A program made the position numbers and the translations under genes. 38,482 nucleotides of DNA from assembly GCA_938008865.1 (NCBI GenBank), contig CALLJA010000175.1:1-38482 (forward strand), in the 5' to 3' direction. Numbering within the stretch: the stretch's first letter is position 1; every line of letters starts with the position of its first letter. Under the pieces are notes generated by a model that ran no database searches, had not been told where the DNA came from, and was given only the letters and a program-made list of their open reading frames with translations. Positions 1-7,107 of this stretch are shown piece after piece. The DNA is from an uncultured Anaerolineales bacterium (GTDB lineage Bacteria > Chloroflexota > Anaerolineae > Anaerolineales > Villigracilaceae).

Positions 1-15
1 GATGTCCTGAAAACA

Positions 16-246
16 ATGGCCGAGCGGGAATTGAAAATCAAATCGTTCCCATTGTCGAACGTGACAAATGCGAGAATTGGCAAAGAACACGGCAGCGTCA
101 CGATTATGGTTGACAACCAAACCGTTTCCAACCTTATGGCGGGAACGCCAATGATTTTCGCTTTGATCGTTGCGGACGCGGATGAATTTGCTGATGTGAA
201 ATCAGAATTGGATCGAAAAGATGCGTTGAAAGGCGGTGAGGAATGA
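16..246 (+). CDS. Small hypothetical protein (76 aa)
   Basis: I do not recognise this protein. It is small, has no membrane segment or cysteine motif, and ends in a charged tail rich in Asp, Glu and Lys. It is the first gene of a short rightward operon. Its stop codon overlaps the ATG of the next gene in an ATGA arrangement, which supports it being really translated. The ribosome site in front of the ATG is weak, and only 15 bases precede it in this window, so the true start could lie upstream. By position it belongs with small accessory or early phage genes. No function can be inferred. Confidence 0.6.
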   Translation: MAERELKIKSFPLSNVTNARIGKEHGSVTIMVDNQTVSNLMAGTPMIFALIVADADEFADVKSELDRKDALKGGEE

Positions 247-638
247 GTGGTGGAACATACCGATGTATCAACTGCGGCACCATCTTGGACTTCCAAAAGC
301 CTCACTTCAAAGACGACTGCTTGGCTGTGCTACGCGACAATAAGAGTGACCTGACCAAAAGACTTGAAAAAACCAGGGCCGACGCGCTGGAAGCTACCAG
401 CTTGGTGGACGCCATCAGTGAGCTGGGGCACCTCGCCTGTGAGGGAAACTACCTCATGGGCATCATCACTGAGAACTCCGAAAACTACTGGAAGGTTTAC
501 CTGGAGTTCCGCGATCCCAGCGATGAGGGTGTAGAGATGCCTCCACACAGTTTCTACGCGGACACCCTCGCTTCTGCCGTGAAGCAAGCTATCGAGTTTC
601 TAAAGCACGGAGAGGAGGGAAGCAGTGACAATGAGTAA
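243..638 (+). CDS. Small hypothetical protein with N-terminal CxxC knuckle
   Basis: 131 aa. The N-terminus contains CINCG (residues 7-11) followed by H21 and C26, a possible small zinc site. The rest is acidic and ends in Glu/Asp-rich residues, and I see no known catalytic motif. The ATG overlaps the stop of the preceding gene by four bases, and the end overlaps the start of the macro-domain gene, so the three genes look translationally coupled. It could be a small regulatory or adaptor protein made with the macro-domain protein. That is inference from position only. Confidence 0.65.
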   Translation: MSGGTYRCINCGTILDFQKPHFKDDCLAVLRDNKSDLTKRLEKTRADALEATSLVDAISELGHLACEGNYLMGIITENSENYWKVYLEFRDPSDEGVEMPPHSFYADTLASAVKQAIEFLKHGEEGSSDNE

Positions 639-1131
639 ACTACACTACATCGTGGGAGACGCCACTCTTCCTGCAGGCAAGCGCCCGATGATTGCCCACG
701 TGGTGAACAACCTCGGGTACTGGGGGAAGGGATTCTCTGGGGAACTCAGTCGTAGGTACCCAGAAACAACGAGGTACTACCAGGATCGCTTGCGTCGAGA
801 GAGCAGGGTGACGCAGCCCGACTACCTGCTCGGCACCGTATTTTTCCAGCCTATCTTCCGTCCCTTCGGAGGGCACATCATGGTAGCCCACATGGTGGCC
901 CAGCGCGGTTTGTTTCACTGGAAGGAAAACCCAGTTCCCCTCATCTACGGAGCACTGTACGACTGTCTGCTACAGGTGGCCAACACAGCATTCGAGGAGG
1001 AGTACACCGTGCACATGCCGAAGATCGGCGCAGGCCTGGCACGCGGATTCTGGCAAGAAATCAGTACCATCCTTGAGCAGACGGTGTCCCACCTGGTGCC
1101 GACAATCGTGTACTTGCAGAACCTGGAATAG
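625..1131 (+). CDS. Macro-domain (ADP-ribose-binding) protein
   Basis: 168 aa, almost exactly one macro domain. Visible motifs in order are GDAT near the N-terminus, AHVVNNLGYWGKGFSGELSR (adenine and distal-ribose loop with the key Asn and Gly-rich stretch), LGTV, the VAHMVAQRG strand and turn, and MPKIGAGLARGFW (phosphate-binding loop). Macro domains of this type bind ADP-ribose and often hydrolyse ADP-ribose-1''-phosphate or remove ADP-ribose from macromolecules. A phage copy could counter a host ADP-ribosylating or NAD-targeting defence, or salvage nucleotides; that is inference. GTG 625 lies 6 bases from AGGAGG (613-618). ATG 631, in the same frame, is also possible. An intrinsic terminator follows directly. 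Confidence 0.88.
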   Translation: MTMSKLHYIVGDATLPAGKRPMIAHVVNNLGYWGKGFSGELSRRYPETTRYYQDRLRRESRVTQPDYLLGTVFFQPIFRPFGGHIMVAHMVAQRGLFHWKENPVPLIYGALYDCLLQVANTAFEEEYTVHMPKIGAGLARGFWQEISTILEQTVSHLVPTIVYLQNLE

Positions 1132-1135
1132 AAAT

Positions 1136-1160
1136 AGGCCTGGATTTTCCAGGCCTTTTT
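1136..1160 (+). terminator. Intrinsic terminator after macro-domain gene
   Basis: Perfect 8-bp stem AGGCCTGG (1136-1143) with CCAGGCCT (1149-1156), a short A/T loop, then a run of T. It begins five bases after the stop codon and closes the three-gene operon. Confidence 0.9.
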
Positions 1161-1334
1161 CATTATAATAATCGTGCTTATAATAATTCTGATTATTATC
1201 TTGACGAGCCACATTTGTGGTATACTTTTCATAGACACCGCAGCCCGCTTGTATACTTTTTTCAAGCCACATCGCAGACCGCTTATGTCCCTTCCAGGGC
1301 AGCACGATAGATCTAAAGGGACGCGTTCATTGTC
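1161..1334 (+). repeat. AT-rich leader with inverted and imperfect tandem repeats before recombinase
   Basis: The stretch between the terminator and the recombinase holds three pieces of structure. There is a perfect inverted repeat ATAATAAT (1180-1187) and ATTATTAT (1192-1199) with a 4-base spacer. GTATACTTTT occurs twice, at 1220-1229 and 1251-1260, each followed within about 10-15 bases by a GCAG-CCGCTT-like block. AGCCACAT also occurs twice, at 1207 and 1265. The arrangement could be operator sites or the remains of an attachment/arm region of the neighbouring recombinase. Confidence 0.6.
1201..1226 (+). promoter_or_regulatory. Possible extended -10 promoter for the recombinase
   Basis: TTGACG (1201-1206) lies only 14 bases before TATACT (1221-1226), too close for an ideal sigma70 pair. 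The -10 is preceded by TGG, making it an extended -10 that can work with a poor -35. The GGTATACTTTT core is the same as in the strong promoter at 3707-3735 on the other strand. Confidence 0.45.
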
Positions 1335-1823
1335 ATGCTCTTGTTGGACACGGGACTGCGCGTCAGTGAAGCGGCTCGTCTGAAGATCGGAGACGTCAAT
1401 ACAGCCACGGGTGAAATCTTCGTGGATGCGCACGGCACAGGCCGCAAGACCACCTCCAGGCACGTCTACCTGGGGAAGAATACATTGCGCTATATGTGGA
1501 AGTACCTGGCCGACCGTAAGGGGGATATGTACGAAGACGCACCGCTGCTGCTGACTCGTGAGGGCAGGCCGATGGATCGTAACAGCATTCGCCTGATGCT
1601 TGTCGAAGCAGGCAAACGTGCTGGCGTAAGAAACACACATCCCCACCGCTTCAGGCACACGATGGCAATCGAGTTCCTACGAAACGGTGGGGACGTATTC
1701 AACTTGCAAAAGATTTTGGGGCACTCTACCTTGAAGATGGTCGAGCACTACCTGTCACTGGCCCAGTCTGATACGAAGAACGCGCACCGCAAAGCCAGTC
1801 CTGGCGACCGCTGGAGTCTCTAG
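1335..1823 (+). CDS. Tyrosine recombinase/integrase, catalytic domain only
   Basis: 162 aa carrying the complete catalytic half of a phage integrase/XerD-type recombinase. It has Arg in TGLRVSEAARL, a Lys in the GTGRKTTSRHVYL hairpin, HRFRH (His and Arg), LGHST (His), and the nucleophile Tyr in MVEHYLSL. Family members are usually about 300-400 aa with an N-terminal core-binding domain, which is absent here. In-frame sequence that still looks like the family (RDAFIV) continues six codons upstream of the ATG until TAA at 1314-1316. This suggests truncation from a longer ancestor rather than a designed start. It is either a remnant or a single-domain recombinase. Its stop overlaps that of the leftward neighbour in a shared CTAG. 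Confidence 0.8.
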   Translation: MLLLDTGLRVSEAARLKIGDVNTATGEIFVDAHGTGRKTTSRHVYLGKNTLRYMWKYLADRKGDMYEDAPLLLTREGRPMDRNSIRLMLVEAGKRAGVRNTHPHRFRHTMAIEFLRNGGDVFNLQKILGHSTLKMVEHYLSLAQSDTKNAHRKASPGDRWSL

Positions 1824-2371
1824 CCGAGCCCATCTACCAGGAGCAGGCTCTTGAACACGACACCCAGGCGAAATAGATCCGCAAAACGAATCCAGGTCAC
1901 CTCTTCGTACCCCTTTCGGCTGTAGATCTTGTACAGGGCCAAGCTAGACCTGGGCACGAACTCCCTCACCACGAGAGGAGGGAGCAGCTGCACCAGCTTG
2001 CGACGATGTACCAGGGTGAAGCCAACGGAGCTCTGAAAAGCGATCATGTCTGAGTGCCCGCCAAACAGCCAGCCCTGGCTGGCTGCCGCAGTTCCGTGGA
2101 GCTCGAGGCAGACCCACTCGTCTTGCGGGGCGCTGCCTCGCTCCAACGATTTCATTGCTTTGACATCGACCTTACGAGCCTTTGGGTAATCTGGGAACTG
2201 CACCAGGTAGTCCCAGTGCTCGGTGCGGTCTTGATCACTCGAGGCGGTCAGTAGGATCCTGGCACCAGCACGCTCTGCCGCCTCCTTGAAGAGGTCTTCT
2301 GCTCGTGTTCCCATGCGGAGCGACTCAATCAACCCCGCATTCTTTTGTACGTTCGCTGGAGCAACTGCCAC
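1820..2371 (-). CDS. PD-(D/E)XK-like nuclease (putative)
   Basis: 183 aa, GTG start at 2371 with GGAGG eight bases upstream. The layout fits a small PD-(D/E)XK nuclease. A helix contains AEDLFKEAAERAG (residues 24-36), followed by EHWDYLV with Asp54, then KVDVKAMK with Asp69 and Lys71 forming the D-x-K pair. A strand, WVCLELHG, and GWLFGGHSDMIAF come after. This is the order expected of Holliday-junction or phage-type endonucleases of this fold, but sequence conservation in the fold is poor and the call rests on the motif pattern. It lies downstream of the metallophosphoesterase and probably shares its promoter. Together they look like a DNA-processing pair separate from the structural genes. 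Confidence 0.6.
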   Translation of the reverse strand: MAVAPANVQKNAGLIESLRMGTRAEDLFKEAAERAGARILLTASSDQDRTEHWDYLVQFPDYPKARKVDVKAMKSLERGSAPQDEWVCLELHGTAAASQGWLFGGHSDMIAFQSSVGFTLVHRRKLVQLLPPLVVREFVPRSSLALYKIYSRKGYEEVTWIRFADLFRLGVVFKSLLLVDGLG

Positions 2372-2404
2372 GATCTTACCTCCGATTGATTTTGTATAGC
2401 ACCT

Positions 2405-3676
2405 CTAAACGCTGAAAAGAACCTTCACTTGGTCTGGCTCCCCTACCACCGCAGGAGCTTCTGGCACAGGCCAGTTCTGCCAGTCATTCTCGATCTCAAC
2501 GAACGGGATGAACGTGTACTCGGTTCGCTGGATCATGCCAGCGTCCGTCAGCCACACGCGGAAGATGGCGCCACCAACCTGCGGGTAGTACCCTTTCTGC
2601 TTCAGGTAGTTGGTCTGCCCCTCAAAGCATCCGACGTGCGCCGCAACCATCGGGCCGCGAGTAAACTTTGCTTCGATGTGTAGATGGCCCGCCAGCAGGA
2701 TGCGCAGCTTGGGGTTGTCGTTCTCGACGATGGCCCGCGTAAGTTCCTCAAAGGCCATTGCTTCGAGCCCCTTCTGCAGCTTGTGCGTGAAGGCATACGG
2801 GATGCCGCCGCTGGGGTGCCACATGCGCACATCGACACGGTCGGTCAGAGGAATGTCCGCGATGTCGTACCCGACGAACCACATATCGTCCCGCTGCTGG
2901 GTGAGTGCGTTGACTGCGTCGATACCCGCGTTCACAACGTGCCAGTAGTCATGGTTGCCGCCCATCACGAAGTGGCGCAGGCCAGGCTTCTTCGGGATGT
3001 AGGCGTCCGCCAGCTTGACCTGCCCGTTGGTCACCCTGTGTGGCGTCCTGCTCATGCCTCGCAAGGCTGGGATCAAGTCGGCCTCCTGCCCACGATAGCC
3101 GTTCACGCCTGTGGTGATGTCGCCAGGCCAGAGCAAGTCCCGCACGCCGTACTCTTCGTAGGCGATGTCAATGAACTTGTTCAGCGCGGACGGCTGCGAG
3201 TGTGTCGACCCCGCGTGCGGGTCACTGGCCACACCGAATGTAACCACCTGGCCGCGCTCATCCGCCAGCGTAGTCACTGGCTTGCGCTGAGAGGGACGCA
3301 CTGTGGGGTCGAACGTGACCTTCTCTTCGGACTCGTTGAACACGTACCCAGCCGCCTTCATGTCGGCCAGCATGGCCCGCACCGACGTCTTCGACCTGTC
3401 GAGGTGCTCGCTCAGCTCATCCAACGAGCGAGGCCGCAACTTCAGTAGCCTGAATACCTCGACATGCTTTGGATCCTGCAATGGTTGCTCGACCTCCGTG
3501 CTCTGCACAGCAGGCTCGTCAGCTTGGCGCTGACTCTGAGCCCACCGACGCAAATTACGTTCAAAAGTGGGTGCATAGGCACCCACTTCACTGGCCAGAG
3601 CAACGACGCTTTCACCACTCTTGTACCGCTCGTAGTAATCGGTTCGCTCACTATCAGTAAGCTGTCTCCAACCCAT
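2405..3676 (-). CDS. Metallophosphoesterase with N-terminal HTH-like region
   Basis: 423 aa. The C-terminal two thirds carry the calcineurin-like phosphoesterase motifs in order: SDPHAG (about residue 149, D-x-H), PGDIT (about 183, GD), GGNHDYW (about 240, GNHD), a His in TH-KLQ, and AGHLHIE (about 329, GHxH). These bind two metal ions and hydrolyse phosphate esters, in phages often DNA ends or nucleotides. The first 125 residues look like two helical DNA-binding segments: a resolvase/transposase-like HTH near 10-50 and a winged-helix-like stretch at 75-125 (SLDELSEHLDRSKTSVRAML). AGGAG precedes the ATG, and a consensus promoter sits about 30 bases upstream. The substrate is unknown. Confidence 0.85.
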   Translation of the reverse strand: MGWRQLTDSERTDYYERYKSGESVVALASEVGAYAPTFERNLRRWAQSQRQADEPAVQSTEVEQPLQDPKHVEVFRLLKLRPRSLDELSEHLDRSKTSVRAMLADMKAAGYVFNESEEKVTFDPTVRPSQRKPVTTLADERGQVVTFGVASDPHAGSTHSQPSALNKFIDIAYEEYGVRDLLWPGDITTGVNGYRGQEADLIPALRGMSRTPHRVTNGQVKLADAYIPKKPGLRHFVMGGNHDYWHVVNAGIDAVNALTQQRDDMWFVGYDIADIPLTDRVDVRMWHPSGGIPYAFTHKLQKGLEAMAFEELTRAIVENDNPKLRILLAGHLHIEAKFTRGPMVAAHVGCFEGQTNYLKQKGYYPQVGGAIFRVWLTDAGMIQRTEYTFIPFVEIENDWQNWPVPEAPAVVGEPDQVKVLFSV

Positions 3677-3706
3677 AATCTCTCCTGAGTAGCTGTGATT
3701 ACCAAA

Positions 3707-3735
3707 AGTATACCATACTTACTGTCTTATGTCAA
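3707..3735 (-). promoter_or_regulatory. Consensus sigma70 promoter with dyad over the -10
   Basis: Reading leftward: TTGACA (3735-3730), a 17-base spacer, then TATACT (3712-3707) with a TGG extended -10. The start point should fall near 3700, about 25 bases before the metallophosphoesterase ATG. A perfect dyad AAGTAT-GGT-ATACTT spans the -10, a typical place for a repressor. The spacer matches that of the promoter at 33,676 at 14 of 17 positions. Confidence 0.88.
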
Positions 3736-3758
3736 GTCAGTATTATATAGCATAGATA

Positions 3759-4013
3759 CTATTTTGTGGCTTTGGTTGTGAAGTACTCTTCGACAGACAC
3801 CCAGCCGCCCAGCTCAGGGGAGAAGCGCCACAGGTCACCGACCACTCCTCGAGGGCCTTCGTCACCAGCATTGCGGAGCTGGTAGTTTTCCAGGGTGAAG
3901 TGCACGATCTGCCCCTTTTTGACCTCACCAGTCACGGTGCGGTGAACACCAGGGCCTTCACGCAGGTTGCGATCCGTACCCATGATACGATACTCATCAA
4001 TCTTGACTTCCAT
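3759..4013 (-). CDS. Small SH3-like protein
   Basis: 84 aa. The stretch NLREGPGVHRTVTGEVKKGQIVHF, followed by a Trp strand and GGWVSVEEYF, resembles a bacterial SH3 (SH3b) fold, in which an N-(V/L)R-x-GPG turn opens the domain and GWV closes it. SH3b domains bind peptides, often in the cell wall. There is no signal peptide and no catalytic domain. GGAGG lies 5 bases before the ATG. It is the last gene of the leftward structural block, so it may be a minor virion or lysis-associated protein. It lies just upstream of the promoter for the metallophosphoesterase genes. Confidence 0.6.
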   Translation of the reverse strand: MEVKIDEYRIMGTDRNLREGPGVHRTVTGEVKKGQIVHFTLENYQLRNAGDEGPRGVVGDLWRFSPELGGWVSVEEYFTTKATK

Positions 4014-4029
4014 TCAATCCTCCGAAAGG

Positions 4030-4332
4030 CTAGACTACTTTGCTGTCTTCAACGAAGAACTGGCTCTCCGATGCGCCCTGGTGCACGCCACTCGAGGCCA
4101 CCCTGTAGAGCCATTGTCCAGGGTAGGCGGCGCTTATTTCGACAACATACACACCGATAGACGGGCTCTGCACAATTCCGCCACCCATCTCGTACTCAAT
4201 AGTACTCTGAGGTGCGCCAGCAGGCAGGCGGAAAATGAACTTTACAGTACTCGGCGCAACGGGAACACCGTTCAATGTGAACGTGGCCGTGATCCGAACC
4301 ATCTCTCCTAATACATAGCTTGTTTGCTTCAT
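4030..4332 (-). CDS. Small Ig-like virion protein (putative)
   Basis: 100 aa, beta-rich throughout. It runs GEMVRITATFTLNGVPVAP, a strand KFIFRLPAG, then GVYVVEISAAYPGQWLYRVASSG near the C-terminus. This is the pattern of the small immunoglobulin-like proteins often found beside phage tail or fibre genes, with a central Gly-Val-Tyr and a closing Trp-x-Tyr-Arg. It starts just after the stop of the 886-aa repeat protein, with GGAAGAG overlapping that stop, so the two are probably co-translated. It may sit on the same virion surface structure. The exact role is unknown. Confidence 0.55.
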   Translation of the reverse strand: MKQTSYVLGEMVRITATFTLNGVPVAPSTVKFIFRLPAGAPQSTIEYEMGGGIVQSPSIGVYVVEISAAYPGQWLYRVASSGVHQGASESQFFVEDSKVV

Positions 4333-4334
4333 GG

Positions 4335-6995
4335 CTACTCTTCCATAAGGGTTACGTCAGTGGCCGCGCTGTCACTCAGTCGAAGACTGGTCACGCGCCT
4401 GTCCACAAGGGCGGCTACCACCACCTGCTGGTCTGCCAGAGACACCTTCGCCAGAATTGCGCGGTCTGACAGAACTGTCGGGAATCCAACAGCGCCGTCG
4501 TATATGCCTACAGGGTAAACTCGGTAGGTATTGTCCAGTGTGGGTACACCGAACTGGTCACTGTCTACAAACCCCTCTGGGTATATTTGTACAGGCCCAG
4601 GAACGACTACCCCTGCCCCGAATGCTTCTGCTGATGCGACGCCTGCAGGGGACAGTCCGACTCCACCCACTGCAAGGACTGGCGTTCCGTGAGCCTCTCC
4701 AGACACAATTCCTGCAGGGGTGACATAAGTCGGTGGCGGTAGGTTGTTGAGCGCTGGCGTGCCCACTGCTTCCGCACTGTCAATTCCCGTTGGGTATACA
4801 GCAATAGGCCCAACAGCCAGAGCTGCCTGGCCAAACGCTTCCAGTGAGGCGATACTCGTTGGTTGTAGTGTGCGTGCCCCCACAGACACGGTAGGCGTAC
4901 CGAACGCTTCAGCACCAGCAATGCTGCTCGCCTGGATGCCGAGCCTGGTGGAGGGTGTCCCAAAGGTCTCCGCGCTGGCAATACCTTGCGCAGACACAGT
5001 TACACCACCAACAGGCACGCCAGGCGTGCCGAAGGCCTCCTGAGACGGAATGCCTGCTGGCAGAATCGCGGAGAACCCTGCAGTAATAGTGGGCTGCCCG
5101 AACTGCTCCGCTGATGGAACGCCCTGCACAGACACGTACACGCCGCCAGGAACTACGGAGGGCTCACCAAACGCTTCCTGCGAAGGTATGCCAGCAGAGG
5201 TGACCTCGTAGTGGGAGACCACCGAGGCGCTGCCGAACTGCTCCGCAGAACCAATGCCCTGCGGCGCCAACGTGTTCGTTGCAACTACAGTCGGGGCTCC
5301 GAATTGCTCAGCCGACCCAATAGAACCAGGTGCAAGCGCGTTACTCGCTACGACTGCGGGGCCGCTTACTTGCTCTCCTGAAGGAATGCCCGTAGGGTAG
5401 ACGTCGTTGTGCGCCGTGATCGTCGGCGTACCAGCCTGCTCTTCTGACGGGATGCCGCTGCCTGTAATGGTGTAAGCGGACTGTACCGAAGCGGAGCCGA
5501 ACTGCTCTGTAGATGGAATACCGCTTGGCGCGATCGCTGCACTTATAGAAACTGTGGGAGACCCGAACGCCTCGGCGGACGCAATTCCCGTAGGTAGAAT
5601 GGAGACTGGCGATCCGCCAGTGGAATACTCGATGTGCAATATCGGAGCATACGAGCTCGATGTGTTGTAGCTCGCAAACGGCAGGTAAGTAGATGCGCCT
5701 GATCCGTTGTTTTCAACAGCCGCGATCATGGCATTTCCGCTGACCCACCCAGGACGGTCGATGACTTCCTGGATGGCCGCTGCCAAGCTCGATGTATTGA
5801 CCCAGGCCCCGTTTGTTACTGCTGGGTTATTCCACGAAGACGAGGCCGCAGTGCGCGGGGCACTCTCAATAGCATCGTACGTCGTAGGCGTTGCTGGATT
5901 GTCCGCGTCCACCATCCAGCACGAGGCATAGAAAGTCGTTGGCGCGAGCGTAACCAGACTACGCAGCCGCAGGTAAGCCGCATCAATCGTTGCCCCAGAT
6001 GGTACCGCAACTGACGCAATTCTGGCAAATACACTGTAGTTCTCACGGGAACCAGCAATGCGGTTGCCCACCCACAACTCAGAGTCTGTTTCGTTCAGCT
6101 CACCGCTTCCGTAAAAGAGCCCCCACTTACCGTCCTGGTTGGATGCGTTTGGCTGAGCGTCAATCGTAGGGTCGATGAAAATAGGAAACACGGCGGAGTC
6201 TACCCACGTCTTGGGTATGCGCACCGTGATGTAGTAGCTGTTACTTTGCCTACGCAGCTCGAACTGACCGACTGTTTCGTTGTGCGCAGAATCCCACGCT
6301 CGTGGGTAAGCCAGATACCAAAGCACTTCACCAGACACGGCGTGCCTGAACTCGATTCGGTTCGCGGTGCGCACACGCGTTGTGTTCTCCGCCCACTTTA
6401 CTCCGTCAAGGTATAGGTGGAGGTTGCCTGATTTCTTGATGATGAACTCGAGCTCGAGCCAGAGCGTGCCCGTAAGCCAGGCAGCGGGTGCAGGCAGGTT
6501 GGCGGCGCTGTCAATCTTGAGCAGCTTCTGCAGTCTGGTCGTCTGCGCTTGCCAGCTAAAGTGCCTGCCTGTTCCGTACCCGTTTGTCCACGTAAGGGTG
6601 TCATCGGCCACCGTCGCCAGAGCATACTGTGTCGTGGTGATCTGCTGTCGGCTGTTGTCCTGATTTACCCAGTTCAGAGACAACGGCTGAAATACTACAT
6701 TCTCGCCCGTGCCAGGGTGCGTGTACTGGATCAGGTCGCCTGCATTCAGCGCATTCCTGGCATAGGCACGGTAGTCTGCCAGTGTCATCTGGTACTGCCA
6801 GGCCCCTGTCGCTGGCTGCCAGGCAGTGTCGATCTCTGTTTCTGTTCCTTCTATGTGTAGCGGGCTGGAGGACGCACTCAGGACATGCCTGTCTTCGTAG
6901 GCGTGCATAACCCAATTACGCCCTCGGCCCTCGACAGTCGCGCCAGGGTAGAGAGCTTGGATTTCTTCTCGAATGCGTCGTGCTGGGTTAGCCAT
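4335..6995 (-). CDS. Large beta-repeat surface protein with DNRLRE-like domain
   Basis: 886 aa. The first 250 residues are a beta-rich domain with a LWLELEFIIKKSGNLHLYLDG section. Residues about 255-455 resemble a DNRLRE-type domain, including a run of strands, SSWNNPAV, and APILHIEY at its end. From about 460 to 840 come 17 tandem units of roughly 22 residues with consensus P-x-G-I-x-S-x-E-x-F-G-x-P-x-V. A short C-terminal domain follows. The repeats probably make a rigid beta rod, and the protein is probably displayed on the virion as a head or tail fibre or spike. Its position after the lysis genes rather than among the tail genes leaves its attachment point open. There is no enzymatic motif. 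Confidence 0.7.
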   Translation of the reverse strand: MANPARRIREEIQALYPGATVEGRGRNWVMHAYEDRHVLSASSSPLHIEGTETEIDTAWQPATGAWQYQMTLADYRAYARNALNAGDLIQYTHPGTGENVVFQPLSLNWVNQDNSRQQITTTQYALATVADDTLTWTNGYGTGRHFSWQAQTTRLQKLLKIDSAANLPAPAAWLTGTLWLELEFIIKKSGNLHLYLDGVKWAENTTRVRTANRIEFRHAVSGEVLWYLAYPRAWDSAHNETVGQFELRRQSNSYYITVRIPKTWVDSAVFPIFIDPTIDAQPNASNQDGKWGLFYGSGELNETDSELWVGNRIAGSRENYSVFARIASVAVPSGATIDAAYLRLRSLVTLAPTTFYASCWMVDADNPATPTTYDAIESAPRTAASSSWNNPAVTNGAWVNTSSLAAAIQEVIDRPGWVSGNAMIAAVENNGSGASTYLPFASYNTSSSYAPILHIEYSTGGSPVSILPTGIASAEAFGSPTVSISAAIAPSGIPSTEQFGSASVQSAYTITGSGIPSEEQAGTPTITAHNDVYPTGIPSGEQVSGPAVVASNALAPGSIGSAEQFGAPTVVATNTLAPQGIGSAEQFGSASVVSHYEVTSAGIPSQEAFGEPSVVPGGVYVSVQGVPSAEQFGQPTITAGFSAILPAGIPSQEAFGTPGVPVGGVTVSAQGIASAETFGTPSTRLGIQASSIAGAEAFGTPTVSVGARTLQPTSIASLEAFGQAALAVGPIAVYPTGIDSAEAVGTPALNNLPPPTYVTPAGIVSGEAHGTPVLAVGGVGLSPAGVASAEAFGAGVVVPGPVQIYPEGFVDSDQFGVPTLDNTYRVYPVGIYDGAVGFPTVLSDRAILAKVSLADQQVVVAALVDRRVTSLRLSDSAATDVTLMEE

Positions 6996-7044
6996 CGGCT
7001 CCTCTCCTCACAAACAAGGAAGCGCTCGCTCGGAACTTACTACT

Positions 7045-7076
7045 GAAAAAGGGCGGCCAGCAATAAGCAGCCGCCC
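7045..7076 (-). terminator. Intrinsic terminator between 135-aa gene and repeat-protein gene
   Basis: Reading leftward: GGGCGGC, a 12-base loop, GCCGCCC (7076-7051), then TTTTT. It lies about 35 bases after the stop of the gene at 7108-7515 and upstream of the repeat-protein gene, which therefore needs readthrough or its own promoter. Confidence 0.85.
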
Positions 7077-7107
7077 GTAAGCACCGAGTATCGCCGCGAA
7101 GTAGAGC

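Noticed and set aside
1174..1383. A 69-codon frame that could supply the missing recombinase N-terminus by frameshift
   Set aside because: Its residues do not resemble a core-binding domain, it begins in the AT-rich dyad, and no slippery site was seen at the junction.
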